This document shows positions 35,267-44,960 of a stretch of DNA of 64,000 bases, piece after piece. The position numbers and the translations under genes are program-made. The stretch comes from Rhodocyclaceae bacterium. GTDB lineage: Bacteria; Pseudomonadota; Gammaproteobacteria; Burkholderiales; Rhodocyclaceae. Every line of letters begins with the position of its first letter. Positions within the stretch are counted from its first letter, which is position 1. The notes under the pieces are model-generated. The model did not search any database. It was not told where the DNA came from and saw nothing but the letters and a program-made list of their open reading frames with translations. The stretch is taken from NCBI GenBank assembly GCA_022072095.1, contig JAJVIJ010000028.1:25950-89949 (forward strand). The letters run 5' to 3'.

Positions 35267-36247
35267 TCAGGGCGAAGTCGAACCCGAGCCGGCGGCTGCG
35301 CGCGCGAGCCGATCGCGAACCGCCTCCCAGGGCGGTGTATCGGGCACCGATTCGACCCATATCCGATCGACCGGCGCGGCGTCGGCCGCGCGCAGCGCGG
35401 CATACAGGCCGTGCGCATAGCCCTCGGGATCGTCCGGCAGGTGCCAGGCCCAACCGCTCGAAATCGGCTCGCTCCAGCAGACGATGGCGATGCGGTCACG
35501 CTCCGGTCCGGCAGCGATCAGGTGCGCCTGCAATGACGCCCGGGCAAGTAGAAGCAGGGGGGTTCTCGGCGCATAGTGGCCGGGCAGGCTGCCCGGTACC
35601 CGCGGGTGATCAGGACCTCGACCGCCGCTTCCGCCCAGGCAATCCGCAGCGAGCCCCATGGCGGCGGCGAGATCGGAGCGAGCGATCGCGCCGGGCCGCA
35701 ACAGGCGTGGCATGCCACCACTCAAGTCGACGATCGTGGATTCGATGCCGTAGCGGCTGGGGCCGGCGTCGAGCACCATCGCGACCTCGGTACCGAATTC
35801 TGCGCGCACATGCTCCGCACAGGTCGGGCTGATGCGGCCATAGCGATTGGCCGAGGGCGCCGCGATGCCGGAGCCGAACGCCGCAAGCAGCGCCAGTGCC
35901 ACCGGGTGAGACGGGATGCGCAGGCCGACCGTATCCTGACCTCCCGTGACGATGTCGGGCACGCGCACATGGCGTCGCAGCACCAGCGTCAGCGGTCCCG
36001 GCCAGAAGGCGTCCGCGAGGCGTATCGCCGCCGGCGGCACATCGCGGGCCCAGTCCTGCAATGGCGTGCCGAGCGGGAGATGGACGATCAGCGGATGGTC
36101 GGCCGGGCGGTGTTTGGCCGCGAAGATCTTCGCGACCGCTGCCGGGCATAGCGCATCGGCACCCAGTCCATAGACGGTTTCGGTCGGGAATGCGACCAGG
36201 TCCCCGGCTGCAAGCCGGGCGGCGGCGGCCGCGATGTCAGCGTCCAT
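35267..36247 (-). CDS. tsaC: L-threonylcarbamoyladenylate synthase (Sua5/YrdC family)
   Basis: Makes threonylcarbamoyl-AMP for the universal t6A37 tRNA modification. The 326-aa product has the YrdC fold (AAGDLVAFPTETVYGLGADA, KIFAAKHRPADHPLIVHL, FWPGPLTLVL, SGIAAPSANRYGRISPT) followed by a Sua5 C-terminal domain after SPGSLPGHYAPRTPLLLL-like text (RVPGSLPGHYAPRTPLLL). It is therefore the long Sua5 type rather than short TsaC. ATG 36247 was chosen because the fold starts there; the frame is open about 200 nt upstream inside purK. It overlaps purK by 11 bp. Confidence 0.92.
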   Translation of the reverse strand: MDADIAAAAARLAAGDLVAFPTETVYGLGADALCPAAVAKIFAAKHRPADHPLIVHLPLGTPLQDWARDVPPAAIRLADAFWPGPLTLVLRRHVRVPDIVTGGQDTVGLRIPSHPVALALLAAFGSGIAAPSANRYGRISPTCAEHVRAEFGTEVAMVLDAGPSRYGIESTIVDLSGGMPRLLRPGAIARSDLAAAMGLAADCLGGSGGRGPDHPRVPGSLPGHYAPRTPLLLLARASLQAHLIAAGPERDRIAIVCWSEPISSGWAWHLPDDPEGYAHGLYAALRAADAAPVDRIWVESVPDTPPWEAVRDRLARAAAGSGSTSP

Positions 36248-37409
36248 CGACGATGCCGAGTTCGGCACGCAGCCGATACGCCAGGGCGAGCGCCTCCTCG
36301 ATATCGGGGTCGAGAACGGCGAAATGCCCCATCTTGCGCCCGCGCCGGGCATGGCGTTTGCCATAAAGATGCAGATGGACGGACGGGTTTCGCAGGAGGG
36401 GAGACCAGTCTGGTTCGCGTGCCTCGTGTCCCCCGTGCCGGAACCATAGATCACCGAGCACGTTCACCATGACCGCCTGTGTGTGCTGAACGACCGGCGC
36501 CAGTGGCAGTCCGCACAGGCTGCGGACCTGATAGCCGAACTGACTGAGCAGACAGGCGTCCAGGCTGAAGTGACCGCTGTTGTGCGGACGCGGTGCAATT
36601 TCGTTGACGCGCAGCACGCCGGCGCTGACGAAGAACTCGACGGCCAGTACGCCGACATAGCCCAGCGTGCGCGCGATGCGCTCGACGAGCGCGCGCGCCT
36701 GATTGACCAGCGCGGGTGCCAGTGTCGCCGGCGCGATGCTGACATCCAGGATGCCGTCCCGGTGCCGGTTTTCCACGGCCGGGAAAAACACCATGTCGCC
36801 TTCCTCTGTGCGCGCGGCTATCAGGGAAAACTCGCTGTCCAGCGGCAAACGCTGCTCCAGCACGCAAGGCTCGGCGCCGATTGCGTTGCGCGCTTGCACG
36901 AGATCGGTGCGCGCTGCCACCGAGTGCTGGCCCTTGCCGTCGTAGCCGAAACGGCTGACTTTCAAAATGGCCGGGAACGGAAAGTCGCGCGGAAGCGCCG
37001 CCAGCGCATCGTCGTCGTCGATCACCGCGAAAGGAGCAAGTGGGATGTCTTCCGCGCTGAGAAACCGCTTCTCGCCGATCCGGTCCTGGGTGATGGCCAG
37101 TGCCCGGGCGCTCGGTCGAACCGGAATGTACTTGGCCAGCGTCTCGAGTGCACCGGCGGGGACGTTTTCGAATTCGGTGCTGACCGCGGCGGCCTCACGC
37201 GCCAGCGTCTCGATCGCGTCGAGGTCATCGAAAGCGGCCACCAGATGCCGGTCCGCGGCCCGCCCGGCGGGGCTCATCGCGTCCGGGTCGAGCACCAGCA
37301 CGCGGTAGCCCTGATCCTGCGCGGCGCGCACGAAGTAGAGGCCGAGCTGACCGCCACCCAGAAGTCCCAGCGTCGCCGGGGGCAGGATGGGCTGCCCTGA
37401 TCCGGTCAT
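36237..37409 (-). CDS. purK: N5-carboxyaminoimidazole ribonucleotide synthase
   Basis: ATP-dependent carboxylation of AIR to N5-CAIR in purine synthesis. The 390-aa ATP-grasp protein begins with the N-terminal signature [24 protein letters not shown] and contains [58 protein letters not shown] and a C-terminal PurK domain ([16 protein letters not shown]). It overlaps purE by 4 nt, so the two steps are translationally coupled. Confidence 0.96.
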   Translation of the reverse strand: MTGSGQPILPPATLGLLGGGQLGLYFVRAAQDQGYRVLVLDPDAMSPAGRAADRHLVAAFDDLDAIETLAREAAAVSTEFENVPAGALETLAKYIPVRPSARALAITQDRIGEKRFLSAEDIPLAPFAVIDDDDALAALPRDFPFPAILKVSRFGYDGKGQHSVAARTDLVQARNAIGAEPCVLEQRLPLDSEFSLIAARTEEGDMVFFPAVENRHRDGILDVSIAPATLAPALVNQARALVERIARTLGYVGVLAVEFFVSAGVLRVNEIAPRPHNSGHFSLDACLLSQFGYQVRSLCGLPLAPVVQHTQAVMVNVLGDLWFRHGGHEAREPDWSPLLRNPSVHLHLYGKRHARRGRKMGHFAVLDPDIEEALALAYRLRAELGIVDGR

Positions 37410-37954
37410 GTGCCTTGGGTCTCGTCGCCGTTCACAGGCAGACGGCTGCGCAGGACCGTATCGCGCTGTTCGGCACGAAACCGCTCCAGCGCCACGGCAA
37501 GCCGGCTGTCGGTCGTCGCCAGCATGGCCACGGCAAACAGTGCCGCGTTCGCCGCCCCCGCTTCGCCGATCGCGAAGGTCGCCACGGGTATCCCCCTGGG
37601 CATCTGCACGATCGACAGCAGGGAGTCGAGCCCGCGCAGCGCCTTGGACTGAACGGGCACGCCCAACACCGGCAGACGCGTCTTGGCGGCGATCATGCCC
37701 GGCAGATGGGCGGCCCCCCCGGCGCCCGCGATGATTGCGCGCAGGCCGCGCGATTCGGCCGTGGTCGCGTAGTCGAAGAGCAGGTCGGGCGTGCGATGGG
37801 CGGAGACGATGCGCGCCTCGAAGGGCACGAGGAAATGGTTCAGCAGCTCGGTCGCGACGCGCAGGGTGTCCCAGTCCGAGTGCGAGCCCATCACCAGCCC
37901 GATCAACGGAGATTCCGGCGCGGCGGGAGCTACATCAGCTTCGGAACTTGCCAT
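37406..37954 (-). CDS. purE: N5-CAIR mutase
   Basis: Converts N5-CAIR to CAIR. The 182-aa product has the PurE class I signature: [68 protein letters not shown] and [21 protein letters not shown]. About 15 residues at the N-terminus precede the conserved fold. It is the first gene of purE-purK-tsaC on the minus strand. The 108 bp upstream up to zapD should contain the promoter or read-through from zapD. Confidence 0.96.
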   Translation of the reverse strand: MASSEADVAPAAPESPLIGLVMGSHSDWDTLRVATELLNHFLVPFEARIVSAHRTPDLLFDYATTAESRGLRAIIAGAGGAAHLPGMIAAKTRLPVLGVPVQSKALRGLDSLLSIVQMPRGIPVATFAIGEAGAANAALFAVAMLATTDSRLAVALERFRAEQRDTVLRSRLPVNGDETQGT

Positions 37955-38062
37955 GAAGGCGTGACCCCGCGAAAAAAAGCGGCGCAGTGTAGCACCCGCG
38001 CCGGCGGGCAGGCCTCTCGCGGACGCTGAAAGTGCGAATCTTCTCGATGCCGGGAAAGCGGA

Positions 38063-38818
38063 TCAAAAATTACAAAATACCAGTTCGAACGGCACGTCGC
38101 ATTCGGCCGCCCGCGGCCGCTGGACGCTGTCCGGATGGGTGAAGCGGATGTTCAGCGCGTACTTGTTGGCACTGATTTCCGGTACGCAGGCGGTGCGGCG
38201 CGCGACCTTGAGGCGCAGCAGCAGAGCGGTCCGGCCCGAGAGCATGAGCTGAAAGCTGCCGCCGACGGCAAGCTGCTGTTCCGGCCGTCCCGAAGCGCGC
38301 AACAGACGCAACACGATCGCCATGCCGTCCCGGATCGGCAGCATCGGGCCCAGCCAGGATTCCAGGTCACGCATGCGCTGCTCGGAGTCCTGGTTCAGCC
38401 AGTAGTGGTAGGAGGGCAGGTCGAACTCGCAGAGCCCGCCCGGTATCGACGCACGGCTCTTGATGCTCATCAGCCATTCGTTGTCGCGAATGTGCTGCCC
38501 GATCTTGCCGACCATGGTCAGCAGCGCCGCGGACGCCTGTTCGATCTCGTAGAGCGCACCCGAGAGCGCCTCTTCCGAAATGGCCGGGTTGTTGCGGAAA
38601 CCGAGCAGCGTCTGCCGCTGACGCTCGAGCTCCTGAACCAGGTCGACCTTGAGGTCCGCACGACCGGCCACGTCGAGAATCTCGAACAGCGTCACCAGCG
38701 ACATGTGGTGCTCCGTCGCGCCGGTGGATTTCAGGAAATACGACGACTTCTCGAACAGGTCTTCGAGGCGCAGTATCGTCCTGATACGTTCGTTGAGCGG
38801 ATATTCGTAGGTGATCAC
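38063..38818 (-). CDS. zapD: ZapD cell-division protein
   Basis: FtsZ-binding protein that bundles protofilaments at the division ring. The 251-aa product begins with a GTG-initiated MITYEYPLNERIRTILRLEDLFEK, the ZapD/DUF1342 hallmark. It continues with LRDELIEQ-type helices (KVDLVQELERQRQTLLGFRNNP), EFDLPSYHYWLNQDSEQRMRDLESWL and QLMLSGRTALLLRLKV. It lies downstream of coaE on the same strand, the usual coaE-zapD order. Confidence 0.95.
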   Translation of the reverse strand: MITYEYPLNERIRTILRLEDLFEKSSYFLKSTGATEHHMSLVTLFEILDVAGRADLKVDLVQELERQRQTLLGFRNNPAISEEALSGALYEIEQASAALLTMVGKIGQHIRDNEWLMSIKSRASIPGGLCEFDLPSYHYWLNQDSEQRMRDLESWLGPMLPIRDGMAIVLRLLRASGRPEQQLAVGGSFQLMLSGRTALLLRLKVARRTACVPEISANKYALNIRFTHPDSVQRPRAAECDVPFELVFCNF

Positions 38819-38912
38819 GCTTGGGGTCGGCCGCCTGTATCCCGGGGATTGTCCCCGAATAAGCGGGCGATCACAACGGTCGCAACCGCCACGGGCTCTT
38901 CGGCGTGCCGGC

Positions 38913-39524
38913 TCATCCGGCCCGAGCGAGCGTCTGATACTGCGCGTGCAGGTTCAGCACCTGACGACGCAGTTGCTCGAGATCCCCGCTGTTGTCGATG
39001 ACATCGTCCGCAGCTTCAAGGCGTGCCGCCCGGCTCGCCTGGTTGGCCATGATCGCGCGCACCTCGTCCGCGCTCAAGCCGCTGCGCGCCGCGACCCGAT
39101 CGATCTGCATCGATTCCGGGCAGTCGACCACCACCAGGCGTGCGATGTGATTGAGATAAAAGCCGGTCTCGATCATCAGTGGAACGACCAGCAGCACATA
39201 GGGTGCCGAAGCGCCGACCCGATCAACTTCGCGCAGCGTCTCCTCGCGGATCATCGGGTGCAGGATGCCTTCCAGACGTGCCTTGGCGTCGGCTTGGGAG
39301 AATACCTTCTGGCGCATGGCGGCTCGGTCCATGGCGCCATCGGGCGCGATGACGTCGTCGCCGAAAGCGGCGCGAATCGCCGGGATCGCCAGACCGCCGG
39401 CCGCGGTGAGCCGATGCGCGATGACGTCCGTGTCGACGACCGCGGCGCCCAGTGTCGCAAACAGTGCGGCGGCTGCGCTTTTGCCACTGCCGATGCCGCC
39501 GGTCAGTCCGATGAGATAGATCAT
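38913..39524 (-). CDS. coaE: Dephospho-CoA kinase
   Basis: Last step of coenzyme A synthesis. The 203-aa product has the P-loop IGLTGGIGSGKSAAAALFA, VDTDVIAHRLTA, and HPMIREETLREV, followed by YVLLVVPLMIETGFY and VVVDCPESMQIDRVAARSGLSADEVRAIMANQ. ATG 39524 was preferred over an upstream in-frame ATG because AGGAGA lies 6 nt before it and the P-loop follows directly. The start overlaps the stop of the SPOR gene by 4 nt. Confidence 0.95.
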   Translation of the reverse strand: MIYLIGLTGGIGSGKSAAAALFATLGAAVVDTDVIAHRLTAAGGLAIPAIRAAFGDDVIAPDGAMDRAAMRQKVFSQADAKARLEGILHPMIREETLREVDRVGASAPYVLLVVPLMIETGFYLNHIARLVVVDCPESMQIDRVAARSGLSADEVRAIMANQASRAARLEAADDVIDNSGDLEQLRRQVLNLHAQYQTLARAG

Positions 39525-40186
39525 GTTGTCTCCTGGCAAGACTTGATGGTGGGTGGCGCGGGGGCTAGGGGTTTTCCGGCGCTGGCGCGGGCTTCCAGCT
39601 CGGCCATGAGCGGACGCAATTTCTCCGGCGGTCCGGTCAGCTCGATGATCGGACCCTCGGGCGCCGGCCGGACTTCGACGCGACCGTCGGTCACGCCACG
39701 AGCGCTCAGGCGTTTGACCAGATCCGCCGCGGCCGCTTCACTCTTGAACAAGCCCAAGGAGATCGCGTTGCGATGCGGGCCGGGGTCGGTGACCACGAAA
39801 GGATCCGCCTGACCTTGCGCACGCAGCTCGGCAAGCCGCTTGTCCGCGGCGGCACGGCTGGGTGAGGCAGGGATATAGACCCACCAGGAACGCCCGCTGC
39901 TTTCCTGCTCGACCAGCCGGATTTCGGGCAGATCCTTGATCCATCGGCGCAGGAAGTCGGCCGTGTCGCGATTCAGCCCGGTGATGCGCTGACAAACCCG
40001 CTCGCCGCTGTCTCGATCCGATGCCACCGATGCGCCGCCGATCAGGCGCAGTTTCTCCGGTGCGATCTGCTGAGCGAGCCGCTGCGGTTCGGTCAGCTCG
40101 CGCTGACCCAGGTAGCCACGCGACCACGCATAGAACAACAGGTTTGCGAGCGCCAGCAGCAGCACGACGCTGCGCCAGAGTGTCAT
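39521..40186 (-). CDS. SPOR-domain membrane protein
   Basis: 221-aa protein with one N-terminal transmembrane helix (LWRSVVLLLALANLLFYAWS) and a periplasmic part ending in a SPOR-like repeat (SWWVYIPASPSRAAADKRLAELRAQGQADPFVV and NAISLGLFKSEAAAADLVKRLSARGV). SPOR domains bind denuded peptidoglycan at the division site. It is sandwiched between coaX and coaE with 4-nt overlaps on both sides, so it is translated as part of that operon. The specific role is unknown. Confidence 0.8.
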   Translation of the reverse strand: MTLWRSVVLLLALANLLFYAWSRGYLGQRELTEPQRLAQQIAPEKLRLIGGASVASDRDSGERVCQRITGLNRDTADFLRRWIKDLPEIRLVEQESSGRSWWVYIPASPSRAAADKRLAELRAQGQADPFVVTDPGPHRNAISLGLFKSEAAAADLVKRLSARGVTDGRVEVRPAPEGPIIELTGPPEKLRPLMAELEARASAGKPLAPAPPTIKSCQETT

Positions 40187-40971
40187 TGCTGATCACCGGC
40201 CGATGACGCGCTCGCCGGAGTCGCCGCGCCCAGAGCGGCCAAGCCTTCCAGCACCAGCTCCGGTACGGGCCGGTAGGGGATCGACAGATGCGCCGATATT
40301 TCGCTGGCGCCTCCTCCGGTGAGCAGGCACAGCGCCCCCGGTCGACCACGAACACTGGCATACATGCGCTCGATTGCGCCGACCTGCGCATGCGTGCAGC
40401 CGCTCGCGATGGCATCGTCGGTGTTGCGCGGCAGGTCGGTGTAACGACCCTGGGAGAATGGCAGGTCGGCGGTGCGCTGCGACAGCGCGGAGCGCATCAA
40501 CTGCGGACCGGGGAGAATCAGCCCGCCCAGGAACACGCCGCGTTCGCTGAGCACGTCGACGGTCGTGGCCGTGCCCACGCTCACCACCAGACAGGCTCCG
40601 GCGTGAAGCCGCCTGGCACCGATGAGCGCGGCCCAGCGGTCCGCCCCCAACTGCTCCGGGCGCTCGTAGTCGTTGCGTACGCCGCACTGGCTGCGCCGAG
40701 CCTGCACCGTCAGGACCGGCATGCCGAGGCCAGTCAGCGCATGCTGGATGGCCTGCGCAACGCCCGCCCCGGCCACATTGGCGATCACCGCGCGGTCAGC
40801 CGTCGCCCAGCGTGTGCGCAGGGTGTCCCGACCCAGCTCGGCATAGTCGAAAATATCCTGCGCGAGCCAGCGATCGACGGCGCCATTGACGACTCCATTG
40901 ACGAGCCCATGGCCGGTATGGAGTCCCCACTTGCCACGCGTGTTGCCGGCATCGATGCAAAGCAGGGTCAT
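40183..40971 (-). CDS. coaX: Type III pantothenate kinase
   Basis: First committed step of coenzyme A synthesis, using the ASKHA-fold type III enzyme. The 262-aa product shows CIDAGNTRGKWGL (phosphate loop), QCGVRNDYERPEQLGADRWAALIGAR, VVSVGTATTVDVLSERGVFLGGLILPG and LLTGGGASEISAHL. It occurs in the same operon as coaE, giving two CoA-synthesis steps together. It overlaps birA by 4 nt, the common birA-coaX arrangement. Confidence 0.95.
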   Translation of the reverse strand: MTLLCIDAGNTRGKWGLHTGHGLVNGVVNGAVDRWLAQDIFDYAELGRDTLRTRWATADRAVIANVAGAGVAQAIQHALTGLGMPVLTVQARRSQCGVRNDYERPEQLGADRWAALIGARRLHAGACLVVSVGTATTVDVLSERGVFLGGLILPGPQLMRSALSQRTADLPFSQGRYTDLPRNTDDAIASGCTHAQVGAIERMYASVRGRPGALCLLTGGGASEISAHLSIPYRPVPELVLEGLAALGAATPASASSAGDQQ

Positions 40972-41765
40972 GTCGGCCGCAGGCTGAGCTCACCGCTCAG
41001 AAAGTGCCGCCGGCCGCCGGCCGTGTCCACGACCAGTGCGCCGTCTTCATCGACACCTTGGCAAATGCCCGAAATGTACGCGTCGTCGCGCACGCCCTTG
41101 AGGCAAACATCGACACCGTCATAGGCATGGTGGGCATTCCATGCTTGCCGGAACGGCCCGAATCCGCTCTCGGCGAAGCGCGTCAGCTCGCCGAACAGCT
41201 CCTCGAGGATGCGTGCCATAAGCGCGTTTCGTGATATCGGGCCGGAAAGACAGGACGCCAGCGCGGCCGCATCGACCGCCGCCTCGGGCGCGCGATGCAC
41301 GTTGATGCCGATGCCGATGACCACGGCGTCCGGTTGCCGCACTTCGCACAGGATGCCGGCCACCTTGCCAGCAGCGCAGATCAGGTCATTCGGCCATTTG
41401 AGCCGTATGGAGCGTGCCCCTAGGGCGGACACGGCGCGCAGCAGGCCGAGCCCAACCACCAGCGACAAACCCGACAGTCGCGCCGGCGCGTGCGGCCACG
41501 GCCAGAGTATCGAGAAAGTCAGGCTGGATCCGGGCAGCGATGCCCATGAGCGGCCGGACCGGCCGCGTCCGGCCGTCTGGACCTCAGTCGCGAGCACGAC
41601 GATGCGCCCATCAGAGGGGAGCGATTGTCGCAACAGCTCGCTGCTGGTGCTGTCGCAATACGGTCGGACTCGGATCTCGAAGCGGGGCGACAGCGCTTCC
41701 AGCAGGCCGCCGACGATGCCGGCGTCGAGGGGATCGGACATGGGCCGCGGCATGGAAGTGCTCAT
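40968..41765 (-). CDS. birA: Biotin--[acetyl-CoA-carboxylase] ligase without DNA-binding domain
   Basis: Attaches biotin to carrier proteins. The 265-aa product has the ligase motif GRGRSGRSWASLPGSSLTFSILW, the LKWPNDLICAAGKVAGILCEV strand and GIGINVHRAP. It lacks the N-terminal helix-turn-helix of E. coli BirA, so it should not act as a biotin-operon repressor. ATG 41765 is the most upstream plausible start; ATGs at 41753 and 41741 are alternatives, none with a strong ribosome-binding site. It lies 56 nt downstream of ntrC on the same strand. Confidence 0.92.
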   Translation of the reverse strand: MSTSMPRPMSDPLDAGIVGGLLEALSPRFEIRVRPYCDSTSSELLRQSLPSDGRIVVLATEVQTAGRGRSGRSWASLPGSSLTFSILWPWPHAPARLSGLSLVVGLGLLRAVSALGARSIRLKWPNDLICAAGKVAGILCEVRQPDAVVIGIGINVHRAPEAAVDAAALASCLSGPISRNALMARILEELFGELTRFAESGFGPFRQAWNAHHAYDGVDVCLKGVRDDAYISGICQGVDEDGALVVDTAGGRRHFLSGELSLRPT

Positions 41766-41821
41766 GGCGGGATTATGGCCGAAAGCCGGGCGACGGTGCA
41801 GCGCGCGGCCGGCGCGCGCGA

Positions 41822-43243
41822 TCAATCGTGCGGGGTCTCGGGTGCGTCGCGCTCGGAGCCCATGCCGAGCTCCTGGATCTTGCGCGTGATCGTGTTGCGG
41901 CCGATGCCGAGCAGGAGTGAGGCTTCGATGCGTCGTCCGCCGGTTGCCGCCAGCGCGCGCTCGATCAGCGTGCGTTCGAATACCTTGGACAGGCGATCGA
42001 ACACCTCGCCGGGCTGGCGCGCGATCAACTGATCGGCCTCGCGCGCCAGGCTCTCGGTCCAGTCGTTCTGGACGATGTCCGATACCGGCGTCTCGCGCAG
42101 TTCGGATGGCAGGTCGGCGATATCGACGTTCTGCCCGGGCGCCATGACCGTGATCCAGTGGCACAGGTTCTCGAGCTGTCGGACATTCCCCGGAAAGTCA
42201 AGCGTGGCCAAGTACTTGACTGCGGCCTCGGTGAGGCGCTTGGGTTCGACGCCGAGGTCCTGCGCGCTGCGTGCGAGGAAGTGTCGGCTCAGCAGCGGAA
42301 TGTCCTCGCGACGCTCGCGCAAGGGCGGCAGTCTCAGCCGGATGACGTTGAGGCGGTGGAACAGGTCTTCGCGAAACAAGCCATGCTTCACGCGCTCTTC
42401 CAGGTTCTGGTGGGTCGCCGCGATGACGCGAACATTGGCACGTATCGGCGCGTGTCCGCCGACGCGATAGAAATGACCATCCGAGAGCACCCGCAGCAAC
42501 CTCGTCTGAAGCTCGGGCGGCATGTCGCCGATCTCGTCCAGGAACAGCGAGCCGGTCTCGGCCTGTTCGAAGCGGCCGCGCCGCTGCGTCGCGGCACCGG
42601 TGAAGGCACCGCGTTCGTGGCCGAACAGCTCGGATTCGAGCAAGTCACGCGGGATCGCCGCGGTGTTGATGGCGACGAACGGGGCATCGCGGCGCGGGCT
42701 ATGGCGATGCAGCGCGCGCGCCACCAGTTCCTTGCCACAACCGGATTCGCCGGTGATCAGCACGGTGGCGTGACTCTGCGACAAGCGGCCGATGGCGCGA
42801 AAGACCTCCTGCATCGCCGGTGCCTGGCCGAGGATTTCCCGCGACGGCCCTTCGTCGGGGCTGGCGCTGTCCCGATGCGCGCTTTGCATCAGCGCGCGTC
42901 GCACCAGGTCGATCGCCTGATCGATGTCGAACGGCTTGGGCAGGTACTCGAACGCGCCACCCTGAAACGCAGAAACGGCCGAATCGAGATCGGAATAGGC
43001 GGTCATGATGATGACCGGAAGATGAGGGTGGCGGGCCTTGACCTTCTGCAGCAGCTGCAAGCCGGTCTCTCCCGGCATGCGTATGTCGGAGACCAGAACC
43101 TGGGGCGTGGCCCCGGCATCGAGTGCGCTGAGCGCATCGGCGGCCGAACTGAAGCTCTTGAACGGGATGGATTCGCGGGCAAGCGCCTTCTCGAATACCC
43201 AGCGGATCGAGCGGTCATCGTCGACAATCCATATGGCATTCAT
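41822..43243 (-). CDS. ntrC: NtrC nitrogen-regulation response regulator (sigma-54 activator)
   Basis: Activates sigma-54 promoters under nitrogen limitation after phosphorylation by NtrB. The 473-aa product has a receiver domain (phospho-acceptor D53 in VLVSDIRMPGETG), an AAA+ domain with Walker A GESGCGKE, the sigma-54 contact loop GAFTGA and ESELFGHERGAF, and a C-terminal Fis-type helix-turn-helix (ERALAATGGRRIEASLLLGIGRNTITRKIQELGM). It overlaps ntrB by 4 nt. Candidate NtrC sites occur in front of glnA. Confidence 0.97.
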   Translation of the reverse strand: MNAIWIVDDDRSIRWVFEKALARESIPFKSFSSAADALSALDAGATPQVLVSDIRMPGETGLQLLQKVKARHPHLPVIIMTAYSDLDSAVSAFQGGAFEYLPKPFDIDQAIDLVRRALMQSAHRDSASPDEGPSREILGQAPAMQEVFRAIGRLSQSHATVLITGESGCGKELVARALHRHSPRRDAPFVAINTAAIPRDLLESELFGHERGAFTGAATQRRGRFEQAETGSLFLDEIGDMPPELQTRLLRVLSDGHFYRVGGHAPIRANVRVIAATHQNLEERVKHGLFREDLFHRLNVIRLRLPPLRERREDIPLLSRHFLARSAQDLGVEPKRLTEAAVKYLATLDFPGNVRQLENLCHWITVMAPGQNVDIADLPSELRETPVSDIVQNDWTESLAREADQLIARQPGEVFDRLSKVFERTLIERALAATGGRRIEASLLLGIGRNTITRKIQELGMGSERDAPETPHD

Positions 43244-44313
43244 TGCGCGCCTCCGCTGGCATTGCCGATGGGTAACAGGATCGTAAAGGTCGTCTGCCCG
43301 CGCCGACTGTCGAACTCGATGGTGCCGTGATGTTGATGGATGAAAGTCTGCGCGAGGGTGAGGCCGAGTCCGCTGCCACCCTCGCGACCGGAGATCAGTG
43401 GAAAGAAAATCTTGTCGCGAAGGTCTTCGGGAATGCCGGGGCCGTTGTCCACGACCTGCACCTCCAGCGCCAGACGGTAGCGCTTCTTGGCCAGTGTCGC
43501 TTGCCTGCGCGCACGCGTACGCAGCACGATCTCGCCCTGTCCGGCCAGCGCCTGAGCGGCGTTGCGCACGATGTTGAGAAAGGTCTGGATCAACTGCTCG
43601 CGGTCGCCCATGATGGTCGGCAGACTGGTATCGAAATCCCGACGGAGAAGGATGGATGGAAATTCGGCCTCGATCAGACGGCGAACACGCTCCAGAATCT
43701 CGTGGATATTGACAGGTGTCTGCTGGGTCATGCGGTGAGAGGTCAGCAGCCGGTTCATCAGGTCCTGGAGACGATCGGCCTCCTTGATGATCACCTGGGT
43801 GTATTCGCGCAGCTGCGGTTGCCCGAGTTCGCGTTCCAGCAGTTGCGCTGACCCGCGTATGCCGCCGAGGGGGTTCTTGATTTCATGCGCCAAGTTTCGA
43901 ATCAGCTCCCGGTTCGCTTTTTGCTGTTCGGCCAGGCGCTCCTCCCGCGCAACCCGGAGTTGTGCGTCGATCGGGCGGAACTCGAGCAGCAGGCTGGCGC
44001 CGGCAAAGTCGATCGGTGACACCGTACAGTCCAGATGCAGCGCCCGCTGGCCTGGGCGACGCAAGGTGATGTTCTGACCGGTGTGCGACCAGTTGTTGCG
44101 CAAGGCGCTGTCCAGGGCGATGCCGAGCCCGGGCGGCTCTCCGAGCAGGCGGGAAATCGATTGCGTACACATCTTGCGTGTGGACACCGCAAACAAGTTT
44201 TCGGCTGCGGCATTCATGTAGCAAATCCGCAGGTCGCGGTTCAGCAGGATCACCGCCGACGACAGCAGATCGAGTCCGGCATAGTTGGCCAGGTCTGGGG
44301 GGTCTTTTTGCAT
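43240..44313 (-). CDS. ntrB: NtrB nitrogen-sensing histidine kinase
   Basis: 357-aa cytoplasmic kinase/phosphatase controlling NtrC. The PAS domain is at the N-terminus (LLSSAVILLNRDLRICYMNAAAENLFAVS). The H-box is LAHEIKNPLGGIRGSAQLLERE, with the N box IQTFLNIVRNAAQAL and the G boxes VDNGPGIPEDLRDKIFFPLISGREGGSGLGLTLAQ. There is no transmembrane segment. ntrBC lies downstream of glnA, separated by a DUF4124 gene and a strong terminator after glnA. Confidence 0.96.
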   Translation of the reverse strand: MQKDPPDLANYAGLDLLSSAVILLNRDLRICYMNAAAENLFAVSTRKMCTQSISRLLGEPPGLGIALDSALRNNWSHTGQNITLRRPGQRALHLDCTVSPIDFAGASLLLEFRPIDAQLRVAREERLAEQQKANRELIRNLAHEIKNPLGGIRGSAQLLERELGQPQLREYTQVIIKEADRLQDLMNRLLTSHRMTQQTPVNIHEILERVRRLIEAEFPSILLRRDFDTSLPTIMGDREQLIQTFLNIVRNAAQALAGQGEIVLRTRARRQATLAKKRYRLALEVQVVDNGPGIPEDLRDKIFFPLISGREGGSGLGLTLAQTFIHQHHGTIEFDSRRGQTTFTILLPIGNASGGAQ

Positions 44314-44360
44314 GCCCGAGACACAGCAAGAAGCGCGCCAAGCCTGGGCTGGGGCGCTCG

Positions 44361-44849
44361 TCAGTTCGTGCGCGCGGCGCGGCCGAGGCTGGCGAGCTCG
44401 CGCTTCAGTGCTTCGACATTGCGCTCGTGCAGGCTGACCGTGTCCTTCAAGCGCTGTATCCGATCGAGATACTTCTGGTAATTGCGTTCGTCGCCCAGGC
44501 GCACTGCCTCCCCCTCGCTCAAGGCCTGCCTGGCCTGCTGCAGCGCTTGCTCCTCCTTCGCGAGTTCGTCTTCCAGTATCCGCTTGCGACTGTCATCGCG
44601 GGATTTCTGCGTGTCCGAGTCGACGCGCGGGAAGGTCTGCGGCGTCGTGGCCGGCGCACGCGGCGGGGGTCTCACGGCCGGAACGGTCGACACCGGCAAC
44701 TCCACGGTCAAAGGCTGGCAGCCCTTGGTGTTGACCTTGTTGTTGGTGTAGGTGACATGACCGTCCGCGTCGATACATTTCCATACCTCGGCGTGGGCCG
44801 GCAACGCCAGGGAGCCGCAAGTCAGGATGCAGGCGAGAGACCGTTTCAT
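44361..44849 (-). CDS. DUF4124 exported protein
   Basis: 162-aa exported protein of unknown function. It has a signal peptide (MKRSLACILTCGSLALPAHAE) and the DUF4124 motif VWKCIDADGHVTYTNNKVNTKGCQPL, then a Pro-rich linker and a charged C-terminal helix likely to form a coiled coil (RKRILEDELAKEEQALQQARQALSEGE...RIQRLKDTVSLHERNVEALKRELASL). ATG 44849 gives the signal peptide; the frame extends 63 nt upstream. This gene between glnA and ntrB is a frequent arrangement in beta- and gammaproteobacteria. Confidence 0.85.
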   Translation of the reverse strand: MKRSLACILTCGSLALPAHAEVWKCIDADGHVTYTNNKVNTKGCQPLTVELPVSTVPAVRPPPRAPATTPQTFPRVDSDTQKSRDDSRKRILEDELAKEEQALQQARQALSEGEAVRLGDERNYQKYLDRIQRLKDTVSLHERNVEALKRELASLGRAARTN

Positions 44850-44910
44850 GGACGGTGAGACCAAAGCGTGAACAGGAGCGTCAAGTGTAGCAAGGGCGCC
44901 TGGTTGCCCC

Positions 44911-44937
44911 AAAAAAGAAAGGGCGGCGAAGCCGCCC
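44911..44937 (-). terminator. Rho-independent terminator of glnA
   Basis: On the minus strand GGGCGGC, a TTC loop and GCCGCCC form a 7-bp GC stem (44921-44937), immediately followed by TTTCTTTTTT (44920-44911). It lies 24 bp beyond the glnA stop, so glnA and the downstream DUF4124-ntrB-ntrC genes are mostly separate transcripts. Confidence 0.92.
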
Positions 44938-44960
44938 CTTCCTGGTCACACCGAGGTCGC

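Noticed and set aside
35039..35420. Small plus-strand frames before the threonylcarbamoyl-AMP synthase gene
   Set aside because: No ribosome-binding site, no family resemblance, and partly antisense to the end of that gene.
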